64,000 bases of DNA from an uncultured Sulfitobacter sp. (lineage in GTDB: Bacteria; Pseudomonadota; Alphaproteobacteria; Rhodobacterales; Rhodobacteraceae). Position numbers and translations under genes: made by a program. Location: assembly GCF_947499945.1 (NCBI RefSeq), contig NZ_CANMQD010000001.1, forward strand, positions 1,364,001-1,428,000, given 5' to 3'. Positions 1-5,907 of this stretch are shown here, piece after piece; position 1 is the first letter of the stretch; each line of letters begins with the position of its first letter. Under the pieces are notes generated by a model. That model did not search any database. It saw nothing but the letters and a program-made list of their open reading frames with translations, and was not told the DNA's origin.

Positions 1-196
1 CCAAGATGGACTCTGATGTACGGTCAACTTCGCACCCCTTGGCAGTCAACAATCTGTCCATCTCGGCGCTTAATGAGATGGATACTGGGACATAGTCCAT
101 CTTCTTGAGGGTTGAGGCGAGAATATCGCGGGCTTGATGGATTGGGCACCCGATTGGACCAACCAGTCCAAACACCAGTTCAACGCGATCACTCAT
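1..196 (-). CDS. Anti-phage dCTP deaminase-like protein, N-terminal fragment
   Basis: Partial gene: it starts at ATG 196 and runs off the left edge after 65 codons. A GAGGAA ribosome-binding site lies just upstream. The protein begins MSDRVELVFGLVGPIG and continues as an alpha-helix-rich stretch (residues 20-65). This ELVFGLVGPIG opening resembles the P-loop-like N-terminal domain of anti-phage dCTP deaminases (AvcD family), which deplete dCTP after infection. The deaminase domain itself, with its HAE and PCxxC zinc motifs, would lie outside the window, so the assignment rests on the first 65 residues only. It is transcribed away from a higBA pair and a mobilisation operon, a usual setting for defence genes. 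It could be another P-loop nucleotide kinase-like protein. Confidence 0.5.
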   Translation of the reverse strand, partial: MSDRVELVFGLVGPIGCPIHQARDILASTLKKMDYVPVSISLSAEMDRLLTAKGCEVDRTSESIL

Positions 197-317
197 TTAA
201 ATTTCCTCTGTAGGTCAAAATGCAAGAAGATGCTCAAATTTACCCTATCCTTAGGACAGGGATTGATCCAATAGACAAAGTGATTCAGACTGCATCTACC
301 AAAGGGAGCAACACAAC

Positions 318-473
318 ATGGACCATGAAGACCAGTCGGACCGTCAAGATGAGCAAAAAAACGACCAAGTGGCGCGTGATCTCGATAAAGAGCGTGAAAA
401 ATTTGAGCAGATGATCAAGCACGAGTCTAAAGCATCACGCGAATATACCCGTGGAAAGTTGCTATCTGCATAG
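318..473 (+). CDS. Small charged hypothetical protein (51 aa)
   Basis: ATG at 318 with a GGGAG site at 304-308 and stop TAG at 471-473. The 51-residue product is very hydrophilic and predicted helical, full of Asp/Glu/Gln/Lys/Arg (starts MDHEDQSDRQDEQ, ends TRGKLLSA), with no cysteine and almost no hydrophobic core. It is divergent from the dCTP-deaminase-like gene and 268 bp upstream of higB. I do not recognise it. The ribosome-binding site and non-random composition favour a real gene, but length alone gives weak support. An overlapping frame (220-414) looks like a shadow. Confidence 0.4.
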   Translation: MDHEDQSDRQDEQKNDQVARDLDKEREKFEQMIKHESKASREYTRGKLLSA

Positions 474-692
474 TGCCATAAAACTAAAGCTGGGAGCGCC
501 ATAGCGTTACCAGCTGCCATCAGCTCTTCCTAAATTCAACAACATTACTTGCCGAACTGAACAGGTTTAGTATCAGCATGATGGTTGCTTATTGCCCTGC
601 ACTAGGCTCTATAACTTTCCATCCATATGGTATTAAACACTAATTTATCACTTATCGTCTTAAAGCAAAAAAAGATTATCTAATATGTCCAT

Positions 693-738
693 GTGATGTA
701 TCACTTGTTGACACACGTATCATATTGCGATACATAAT
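693..738 (+). promoter_or_regulatory. Promoter and candidate HigA operators for higBA
   Basis: A near-consensus sigma-70 promoter: TTGACA at 708-713, 17-bp spacer, TACATA at 731-736. Two inverted repeats overlap or flank it: GTGAT-gt-ATCAC at 693-704, and GTATC-n7-GATAC at 717-733, between the -35 and -10 boxes. Autoregulation by antitoxin binding over the promoter is usual for HigBA. The -10 ends only five bases before the higB ATG at 742, so the transcript would be nearly leaderless. Confidence 0.6.
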
Positions 739-741
739 CCC

Positions 742-1023
742 ATGATAAAGAGCACCAGAGGTAAACTTGCAGCCAGTGCCGTGAAGGGCAAGTACGGCAA
801 GGGCTTCCCCGGTGACTTGGTGAAGCGCACGCGGGCAATGCTTACGGCGCTGGACGCCGCGGTTGTTGTGGAGGACTTACGCTTTCCACCTGGCAATCAT
901 TTAGAAGAACTGAAAGGCGATCGGGCTGGGCAACATTCTGTGCGGATCAACGCGAAATGGCGCATCTGCTTTGTCTGGACGCCGAACGGGCCTGCCGATG
1001 TCGAAATTGTCGATTATCATTGA
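742..1023 (+). CDS. higB: HigB/RelE-type mRNA interferase toxin
   Basis: 93 residues, the normal size for HigB toxins of the ParE/RelE fold. The recognisable family region is the C-terminal half: LEELKGDRAGQHSVRIN, then KWRICFVW, ending DVEIVDYH, which carries the basic and aromatic residues used for ribosome-dependent mRNA cleavage in this family. It precedes its antitoxin by 12 bp, the toxin-first order that defines HigBA. The N-terminus is a little unusual (KGKYGKGFPGDL). The likely role is stabilisation of the neighbouring mobile DNA. The promoter lies immediately upstream, with no room for a ribosome-binding site, so translation may be leaderless. Confidence 0.85.
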   Translation: MIKSTRGKLAASAVKGKYGKGFPGDLVKRTRAMLTALDAAVVVEDLRFPPGNHLEELKGDRAGQHSVRINAKWRICFVWTPNGPADVEIVDYH

Positions 1024-1035
1024 GAGGATACGCTG

Positions 1036-1326
1036 ATGAGCTTGCTTGAAGATCCAGTGCACCCCGGTGAAGTCCTGAAAGAGCTTTACCTCGATCCCCT
1101 AGAGATAGGGGCTATTGCGTTTGCGCGGCGCTTGGGCGTGCCTCGTACGCGGATCGAGCGGTTGATCAAGGGTACGACTGGTATCACGCCAGATACGGCG
1201 CTGCGGCTCGCTCGTGTGTTCAACACCACCGCGGCCTATTGGGTGAACCTACAAACGAACTATGACATGGCATTGGCGGCAAAGGAAATCGACGTGTCTG
1301 ACATTGAACCTCTAATTGCCGCTTAG
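1036..1326 (+). CDS. higA: HigA family antitoxin (XRE helix-turn-helix)
   Basis: 96 residues. It opens with HPGEVLKELYLDPL, the hallmark of the HigA/VapI family, followed by a helix-turn-helix at about residues 25-60 (FARRLGVPRTRIERLIKGTTGITPDTALRLARVF) and the typical tail TTAAYWVNLQTNYDM. It would bind HigB and repress the shared promoter through palindromes around 693-733. It is in one operon with higB, 12 bp apart, with a GAGGA site at 1022-1026. It is followed by a short hairpin (GTCGCT-tat-AGCGAC, 1333-1347) without a T-run. Confidence 0.9.
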   Translation: MSLLEDPVHPGEVLKELYLDPLEIGAIAFARRLGVPRTRIERLIKGTTGITPDTALRLARVFNTTAAYWVNLQTNYDMALAAKEIDVSDIEPLIAA

Positions 1327-1482
1327 TGGGAATGGTCGCTTATAGCGACAAAACCCTGCGCTTTCGCCACTGGAACGTTTGTGGCTTAAAAAGCACATGC
1401 GCAGATACTACTTCGGGATTTGGGAAAGAGCCAACAAGCGGTCTATGCGATGAGTTTGACATCATAGTGGCTCCCGAAATCT

Positions 1483-2082
1483 CTAATCCTCCTCCTCGAG
1501 TTTCTGAGCAAGAGCTAAGAATTTTGTAGCACGTTCTTGTAGGTACCCGGCTTCATTTTGATCGAGTCGCGTAGAAGTTATCATTGTCCCTGGCTGGATA
1601 TTGAGAATGCCGACTCCCGCTGAATCTGGTTGTGCCAATCTCAGTATAGTTAGCAACCCCCTCTCCTTCTTTCTGGGTAGTTGCTCCTTTCCGAAATGTA
1701 GGAAAATAATTCTTCTCTGATTGTTTGCCTCTGTGCGTAAATACCAAGCTGTTGTGATATGCAGGCCAGAAATAATCGCTTCAACAGGGCTACGCCCCTG
1801 CCAAATGAGCGCGTGATCCTCTTTCAAGTCCAGATAGTTTTCGCACAGAACCTTGTATCCAGCTGATTTGTTAGGGGAAACGCTAGAATGCAGGGTCAGA
1901 AATTGCTTGGTAGAAAGTTTTTGATCCTCAAAAGAAGTCATTGCTTCTCGAAACTGCTTGTAGCGATCCTTGGCAGGGTCATACGGTAAATCGATGTCCC
2001 CAATAATACCTTTGACTTTGGCCTTATCTTTGCGCTTGTCTCCGTACGCAAAATCGATGAACTGACTAACCCTAATCTTCAT
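1483..2082 (-). CDS. Hypothetical protein (199 aa)
   Basis: The start chosen is ATG 2082, preceded by an AGGAT site; a longer in-frame form from 2166 has no ribosome-binding site. The product is a soluble mixed alpha/beta protein, basic in the N-terminal third (FAYGDKRKDKAKVKG) and acidic at the extreme C-terminus (LEEED). It has no signal peptide, membrane segment or motif I can name. It sits alone between higA (convergent) and the mobilisation operon. Its position between a toxin-antitoxin pair and mob genes, near a defence-like gene, would fit a defence or plasmid accessory role, but nothing in the sequence proves one. Confidence 0.6.
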   Translation of the reverse strand: MKIRVSQFIDFAYGDKRKDKAKVKGIIGDIDLPYDPAKDRYKQFREAMTSFEDQKLSTKQFLTLHSSVSPNKSAGYKVLCENYLDLKEDHALIWQGRSPVEAIISGLHITTAWYLRTEANNQRRIIFLHFGKEQLPRKKERGLLTILRLAQPDSAGVGILNIQPGTMITSTRLDQNEAGYLQERATKFLALAQKLEEED

Positions 2083-2206
2083 TTTAATATCCTGTATAGC
2101 TCCATGAATCATTTTAGGACCCGACTGGGAACAAATAAAGAACAATCTGATGGAAGGTGCCTTCAAATACAGTTGGCATTGTCCATAGGGCCGACATCGA
2201 CTGATA

Positions 2207-3730
2207 CTAATGCGTCATCCCTCGGTCCATCTCGGCTTCCCGCTCTTCTAGCTCTGTCTCAACCTTGCTTCGGCGGCCTTCACTAATTTCAAGCTGGTCT
2301 CGAGTTGCGTGCGCAGCTTCCCGTAGTTCGAGCCCTCGTTCAACAAGCCGTGCAACGCAGCCACGGACGCCGTTTGCGATTGAGTGAGCACCGACACGCA
2401 GGCGGCCAATCCATCCATCTGGCTCTGCATCCTCTTCGTCGAGCGTGCTTCTAACCCGCTCAATTCCTTTGCTGAGACCTCGCAGGCCGTCACCAACCGC
2501 TCGACGCAGGCGAGCAAGTCGCGTTCCAAGGCTGTCAGGGGTGTCGTCATCTAGTTCTCCTCGATCTTGATGCAGGTCACTGATCTGCCGCCCAGCGTGC
2601 AGGTCCTCAGGCGGGTCTTGGTGGGGTCCAGCACCAGCCACGTCCCGTCCTCCCTGTCGATCCGCGTTAGGCCCAAGTCCGTCAATTCCGAGCTGGCCAG
2701 CATCAGCGTCCAAAGCAAGCTCGCGACCATCATCGAGACGATCCCCGCCAAGAACATCCCCGTGATCAGCCAGGGCGAGATCGTCAGCCAGCTCTTGTTC
2801 TGTTGCAGAAAGGCGCGGGTATCGATCTCGATTGTACGCTGCGCGTTGGTCGCAATGCTGTTCAAATCGGTCCTGAAGCTCTCCAGTTGCGATGCCATCG
2901 AGGCGGCGTAGTCCTGCCGGATCCTGTCCAATTCCGCGTTCAGCTTCTCGCTCAGCCGCGTCGGCTTGCCAGTCTTCATGGAATATCTCTCCTTTCAAAC
3001 GCCAGCGTTCACCGGTGTCGGGGTCTTGGGCGGTTAGGTAGGCTTTGCCTGCTCGGGGGATGTCAAAGCCCGCATCGGTAAGGGCGTCGAGCATGCTGCC
3101 ACGGTCAGTGATCAGGCCGACGCTGATCTGGTCTTGCAGCCACGCATGCAGCTCGTCACGGCCTTGGGCGCGTGTTGGGGTCTCGATAATGTCGCGGACC
3201 TCTTGGCTACGCTCCAACTCCATCGGATCGGCCCAGCCGTGGCGCTGGTTCATCACATCGCGCAAGCTGTCGAAGGCCTTCTCATAGCCGGGCGGCGCGA
3301 TGTTAAGGCTGCGCCCCGAGGTCAGCTCCAAGCGCGGCGTGCAGAAGTGAAGCTCAACGCGGTTTTCGTGGGTATGTCGGACCCAAAGCACCTCATATTG
3401 CGTCGGGTCCAGCCCCGCGAAGGCCAGACGCTCGAAGCCGTCCATGACCTCGACCTGCTGCTCCTCGGTCGGGGCGTCAGTGGCGGCAAAGCTGATCACA
3501 CCTGCGCGGTAGGTCCACTGGTGGCGGCTGGCGTCGATCAGGGCTTCGGTCCGGTCTGGGTTGCCGCGCAGAACCTCCGGCAAAGGCTCCCGCGTGACAG
3601 TCACAGACTGGCCGTCCGCATCGCGGATCAGGTCGCGATTGTCGTCATAGGCGAGCACCTTGTCCGCGACGAGGTAGCCGACCGGACCAGCGCCCACGCC
3701 TTTGCCGTTGCGGAAGAACTTGATCAGCAT
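2207..3730 (-). CDS. mobA: Relaxase MobA, ColE1-like MOB-HEN type
   Basis: 507 residues. The nuclease domain fills the first ~250. Residues 118-129 read RHTHENRVELHF, so H119, E126 and H128 have the H-x6-E-x-N spacing of the ColE1 MbeA (HEN) relaxases, with the last Asn replaced by His. The following TPRLELTSGRSLNI block and Y149-F-D-type region also fit that family. Residues 290-430 are a low-complexity Asp/Gly/Arg/Leu tract, because this DNA also encodes two other proteins in another frame. It nicks and carries the transferred strand at oriT. The start overlaps the mobC stop by 7 bp. No type IV secretion genes lie nearby, so transfer would depend on a helper. Confidence 0.85.
   Translation of the reverse strand: MLIKFFRNGKGVGAGPVGYLVADKVLAYDDNRDLIRDADGQSVTVTREPLPEVLRGNPDRTEALIDASRHQWTYRAGVISFAATDAPTEEQQVEVMDGFERLAFAGLDPTQYEVLWVRHTHENRVELHFCTPRLELTSGRSLNIAPPGYEKAFDSLRDVMNQRHGWADPMELERSQEVRDIIETPTRAQGRDELHAWLQDQISVGLITDRGSMLDALTDAGFDIPRAGKAYLTAQDPDTGERWRLKGEIFHEDWQADAAEREAERGIGQDPAGLRRLDGIATGELQDRFEQHCDQRAAYNRDRYPRLSATEQELADDLALADHGDVLGGDRLDDGRELALDADAGQLGIDGLGPNADRQGGRDVAGAGPHQDPPEDLHAGRQISDLHQDRGELDDDTPDSLGTRLARLRRAVGDGLRGLSKGIERVRSTLDEEDAEPDGWIGRLRVGAHSIANGVRGCVARLVERGLELREAAHATRDQLEISEGRRSKVETELEEREAEMDRGMTH
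2248..2550 (-). CDS. MobD/MbeD-like mobilisation protein nested in mobA
   Basis: 100 residues encoded entirely inside mobA in a different frame. ATG 2550 follows the stop of the mobB-like gene directly (TAG-ATG), implying translational coupling. The protein starts MTTPLTALERDLLACVERL and is a single amphipathic helical, coiled-coil-like chain. This matches the MbeD/MobD pattern (M-T-x-LE-x-x-LL-x-x-LE...) of ColE1-group plasmids, where mbeD is likewise nested within mbeA. In those plasmids it assists mobilisation. The matching gene order supports a real gene, although I see only short local similarity. Confidence 0.7.
   Translation of the reverse strand: MTTPLTALERDLLACVERLVTACEVSAKELSGLEARSTKRMQSQMDGLAACVSVLTQSQTASVAALHGLLNEGSNYGKLRTQLETSLKLVKAAEARLRQS
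2551..2979 (-). CDS. MobB/MbeB-like membrane mobilisation protein nested in mobA
   Basis: 142 residues, wholly inside mobA in another frame. ATG 2979 has GAGATATTCC upstream as a modest ribosome-binding site. Residues 1-65 form a charged helix (RLSEKLNAELDRIRQDY...), followed by one strong membrane segment at about 70-96 (PWLITGMFLAGIVSMMVASL) and a small soluble tail (~100-142) with two cysteines. MbeB of ColE1 has the same plan: N-terminal helix, one membrane anchor, nested in mbeA and followed by mbeD. MbeB links the relaxosome to the membrane and stabilises relaxase binding in that system. Its hydrophobic segment in a GC-rich antisense-free overlap is unlikely to arise by chance. Confidence 0.7.
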   Translation of the reverse strand: MKTGKPTRLSEKLNAELDRIRQDYAASMASQLESFRTDLNSIATNAQRTIEIDTRAFLQQNKSWLTISPWLITGMFLAGIVSMMVASLLWTLMLASSELTDLGLTRIDREDGTWLVLDPTKTRLRTCTLGGRSVTCIKIEEN

Positions 3731-4197
3731 CGGCGCGCGGCCTCGACGATTTGGGCAAGCTGGCGCTCGATGCTCAGCAAGCGGCGGGCAACGGTGAGCG
3801 CGTCGAGGTCGGTGCGGCCCGCCAGCATCGCGCGGTTCAGCCAGCGGGCGATCTGGTTGAGGTTGCCGCCGATGCGCCCTACGGCCAGCACCAGTGCTGG
3901 ATCAACGCGGGGGATGGGCTTGCGGCGGCGGGCTTCGGTGAAGCCAAGCGCCTCGCGCAGCAGGGTCGCAGCGGGCAGGCCAGCGGCCTCGGCCTTGGCG
4001 CGCAGCTGAGCCTTCTCTGCCGCTGTGCACCGGAAGACGAAGGTCTCCGTCAGCGGCTCTTTGGTGCGGGCTATTCCCGCGCCGGTGGGGTTCGAAGGGG
4101 AGGCTTGCCGCCCCTCGCAAGGTCCCGTGTCAGCAGCGCCAGCGTATGACATGGGTCGCCTTGCTGTTTGCTCTTCGATGGGATCGGTTGCGGTCAT
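3724..4197 (-). CDS. mobC: Relaxosome accessory protein MobC
   Basis: 157 residues from ATG 4197, which overlaps the upstream rep stop as ATGA. The first ~45 residues are low-complexity. The core begins at KEPLTETFVFRCTAAEKAQLRAKAEAAG, the ribbon-helix-helix-like opening of MobC proteins. It continues to the conserved GRIGGNLNQIARWLNRA segment (about residues 106-122) that defines the family, and ends in a helix. MobC binds near oriT and helps the relaxase open the DNA. It is followed by mobA with a 7-bp overlap. An alternative start at 4287 is less likely because it lies far inside rep. Confidence 0.82.
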   Translation of the reverse strand: MTATDPIEEQTARRPMSYAGAADTGPCEGRQASPSNPTGAGIARTKEPLTETFVFRCTAAEKAQLRAKAEAAGLPAATLLREALGFTEARRRKPIPRVDPALVLAVGRIGGNLNQIARWLNRAMLAGRTDLDALTVARRLLSIERQLAQIVEAARRC

Positions 4198-5048
4198 GTT
4201 CTGAGGCCTGCGGCTTGGATTTGGGCCTCGGAAACCATCTTCGACGCAAGCAACGCCGTGACTTGGGTGCCCGTGATGTGTTTGCACATCGGGCTGCGAT
4301 CACTGATCCAGCATGCCAGCCGCGCATGGTGGTCCGCCTGCAATGCTGCCGTCTTCTCTCGGTCTACCGCTTGTTTCTCAACATAAGCCAGCCAGCGCCG
4401 AGACTGGAACCAGTTGTCGGAAAAGCAGACCTTGGAGCGGGTGAAACCTGCGCTGTCGGTCGCATAGGCTTGGACGGCCTGCCACAAGTCCTTCGGCGCG
4501 ATCCCTTCCTTCATGGCCCCTTCGATATGGGCAAGGCAGGCCGCTTTGCTGCGCAGTCGGTCGGGCGGATAAGCCGCCAAAATCTTCTCAGCTTTTGCAT
4601 CTCCCGCCGCCTCGCGCTTGCGCGTAGGTGGTTTATGGATGGTTTTAGGATGGTTTGGGGGCCGTGGTGGCCCCGGTACCCCGGCCACAGTGGCCCCCGT
4701 ACCGGGGCCAGACTGGACGGGGACCACTGTGGACCCCGTCTCAATCTCGGGCTCAAGCGTGGGTTCCAGCGCCTCAACCTTGGCCAAATCGATCCGGTAG
4801 ACGACGGTGAAACCGTTCTTGCAGGTGCGCGCACCCGTCTCGATTAAGATTCCTTCTTTCAAGAACTCACGCACGGTTCGCTTGACTGTTGTCTCCCCCA
4901 GCTCGGTGTGCCTTTGAATCGTACCCTTGGAACACCAGATGCCTGAGCCATCATCGCTCGCCTTGTCCGCCAGAAACATGATGATCTGCTTGCGCGTTGC
5001 GCTACCGAACTTCCGTTCTGCGCATGTATTCGCAACCCGCCAGCTCAT
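4194..5048 (-). CDS. Replication initiator-like HTH protein (plasmid type)
   Basis: 284 residues from ATG 5048 (MSWRVANTCAERKFGSATRK). Residues 15-75 are a helix-turn-helix domain of the HTH_36 kind (QIIMFLADKASDDGSGIWCS, TIQRHTELGETTVKRTVREF), common in small plasmid replication proteins. Residues 100-150 are a Pro/Gly-rich linker whose DNA contains strong nested palindromes (4669-4740). The C-terminal ~120 residues are helical. First gene of a four-cistron operon with mobC and mobA. Reading could open further upstream to 5258, but that would run through the tRNA-derived att sequence, so I reject it. The role as initiator is inferred from fold and context. Confidence 0.65.
   Translation of the reverse strand: MSWRVANTCAERKFGSATRKQIIMFLADKASDDGSGIWCSKGTIQRHTELGETTVKRTVREFLKEGILIETGARTCKNGFTVVYRIDLAKVEALEPTLEPEIETGSTVVPVQSGPGTGATVAGVPGPPRPPNHPKTIHKPPTRKREAAGDAKAEKILAAYPPDRLRSKAACLAHIEGAMKEGIAPKDLWQAVQAYATDSAGFTRSKVCFSDNWFQSRRWLAYVEKQAVDREKTAALQADHHARLACWISDRSPMCKHITGTQVTALLASKMVSEAQIQAAGLRT
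4669..4740. repeat. Nested inverted repeats inside the rep gene
   Basis: Positions 4669-4709 form a symmetric structure: GGCCCCGGTAC (4669-4679), CCC, GGCCA (4683-4687), CAG loop, TGGCC (4691-4695), CCC, GTACCGGGGCC (4699-4709). The arms pair perfectly. A second hairpin follows at 4716-4740 (11-bp stem with one mismatch, CTG loop). Both fall in the Pro/Gly-rich linker of rep. They could be an origin of replication or transfer, or a by-product of GC-rich linker coding. Function not shown. Confidence 0.6.
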
Positions 5049-5203
5049 TGGAAGACCCCCAAAGGCGCAAAGACGTGCGAATTTTGTACAGGTTTTGTAC
5101 GAGATTTCCGCCAATTCAACAGAATTCGATGCGAAAGCTCGCGGGATTTTCTGCAAGCTTCTGCACAAAGCCCTGTAAATAAGCCATATTTTAAAGGTGT
5201 TTT

Positions 5204-5254
5204 TGGTGACCCCGATTGGATTCGAACCAATAACCTGCCCCTTAGGAGAGGGCT
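5204..5254. repeat. Distal attachment site (copy of the tRNA-Arg 3' half)
   Basis: Bases 5204-5248 are identical to 23142-23186; one mismatch at 5249, then five more identical bases. The copy covers the CCA end, T-arm, variable loop and anticodon arm of tRNA-Arg(CCT). The surrounding gene-free stretch 5049-5422 holds only this site, the GTGTAA cluster at 5301-5328 and, presumably, the rep promoter. Confidence 0.93.
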
Positions 5255-5300
5255 TCATTTCAAATTAATATCATGATTATAAATGATAAATAATCTACCT

Positions 5301-5328
5301 GTGTAAAAATGTGTAACTAAGTGTGTAA
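5301..5328. repeat. Candidate integrase arm-type sites, left end
   Basis: GTGTAA occurs three times in the same direction at 5301-5306, 5311-5316 and 5323-5328, spaced 10-12 bp, about one helical turn. The same hexamer recurs at the other end of the element (23062 and 23073, plus a variant at 23052). Phased repeats inside both ends are typical of arm sites for tyrosine integrases. Confidence 0.6.
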
Positions 5329-5422
5329 GTTTCACATCAATATTCCAGCCAATAGCTACCTATTGAGCCAATAGTCATTTCCTACATTTCGCTAACGCGT
5401 TCTAGCTGTAAGCATGTGCCTA

Positions 5423-5695
5423 CTACACCGCAAATTCTTTGGCTACGTAGGCCAACATGCTATCCATTTGCCTATCCGTCTTAAGAGCCGGATAGGCAGA
5501 TTTCAACAATGCCTTGCAATTGTTGAACGATTTCCCCCCCGTTGCCGCCTCTACGCGAGGCGACCGCTTTTCTTTTCCTAACTCGTCGGCTTCCTGCACC
5601 TGATTATCATACAGGTTTGTAATCTCTCCGTGTTTGCCCTGACACAACAGGGCACCGTAAAATAAAAGCGGTCGCCTCGCTCGCCCTGCACACAC
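5423..5695 (-). CDS. Hypothetical small protein (90 aa at most)
   Basis: Reading frame of up to 90 residues. The C-terminal half (SFNNCKALLKSAYPALKTDR, then MLAYVAKEFAV) has a plausible helical composition. The N-terminal third is Arg/Leu-rich and overlaps one arm of a 17-bp inverted repeat, so the true start may lie downstream at a non-ATG codon. It is the gene closest to the left attachment site and is transcribed toward it. I do not recognise it. It may be a small regulatory or excision-associated protein, but no winged-helix signature is visible. Confidence 0.4.
   Translation of the reverse strand: MCAGRARRPLLFYGALLCQGKHGEITNLYDNQVQEADELGKEKRSPRVEAATGGKSFNNCKALLKSAYPALKTDRQMDSMLAYVAKEFAV
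5555..5680. repeat. 17-bp inverted repeat with 92-bp spacer
   Basis: GCGAGGCGACCGCTTTT at 5555-5571 and its exact reverse complement at 5664-5680. Both arms lie inside the 90-residue reading frame. The RNA could fold into one long stem. It may be a regulatory foldback or part of an origin. Confidence 0.7.
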
Positions 5696-5705
5696 AGATA
5701 GTCAC

Positions 5706-5898
5706 CTCCTTCGTCGGAGCCTACTGTGGCACAGGACGGCTGGTGCAACGGGGGGGAAACTTGTTCCGACGTGTACGTCGGCCATCCCTCCGCCCCGAGG
5801 GATGTATTCTGTTCCGCCTTCGGCGGGACTGTGTTCGGTCTATTTTTTGCAAAAATAAGACCAACGTTTTACGGTTGGCCTTGTTGCTCAGTAAGAGC
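5706..5898. other. Cluster of consecutive stem-loops (candidate origin or structured RNA)
   Basis: This 212-bp gap between the small gene and primase holds a run of short inverted repeats: CTCC/GGAG (5706-5719), CCGACG/CGTCGG (5766-5781), CATCCCTC/GAGGGATG (5783-5804), GTTCCGCC/GGCGGGAC (5811-5829), an A/T-rich 11-bp stem with one bulge (5837-5862), CCAAC/GTTGG (5861-5878) and GCTC/GAGC (5886-5898). Such density is unusual for a spacer. Next to a primase gene it could be a single-strand or replication origin, or a structured non-coding RNA. No family match is claimed. Confidence 0.5.
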
Positions 5899-5907
5899 GG
5901 GTAGTTG

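Noticed and set aside
220..414. A 64-codon frame next to the dCTP-deaminase-like gene
   Set aside because: It overlaps the 318-473 ORF in another frame, has a composition like random translation and no ribosome-binding site.
1326..1529. A 67-codon frame after higA
   Set aside because: It begins at a non-ATG codon inside the higA stop region and overlaps the 199-residue gene on the opposite strand. No support beyond being open.
3134..4009. A 291-codon open frame on the plus strand
   Set aside because: Antisense to mobA and mobC. Unlike the two nested minus-strand genes, it has no ribosome-binding site, no family resemblance and no coupling to neighbours.
5204..5254. Second tRNA-Arg gene
   Set aside because: Only the 3' 51 bases of the tRNA are present; the acceptor 5' strand and D-arm are missing, so it is an att copy.
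5049..5258. N-terminal extension of the rep gene through the att site
   Set aside because: The frame is open to 5258, but it would translate tRNA-derived DNA and has no conserved sequence before MSWRVANTCAERK. ATG 5048 is the natural start.
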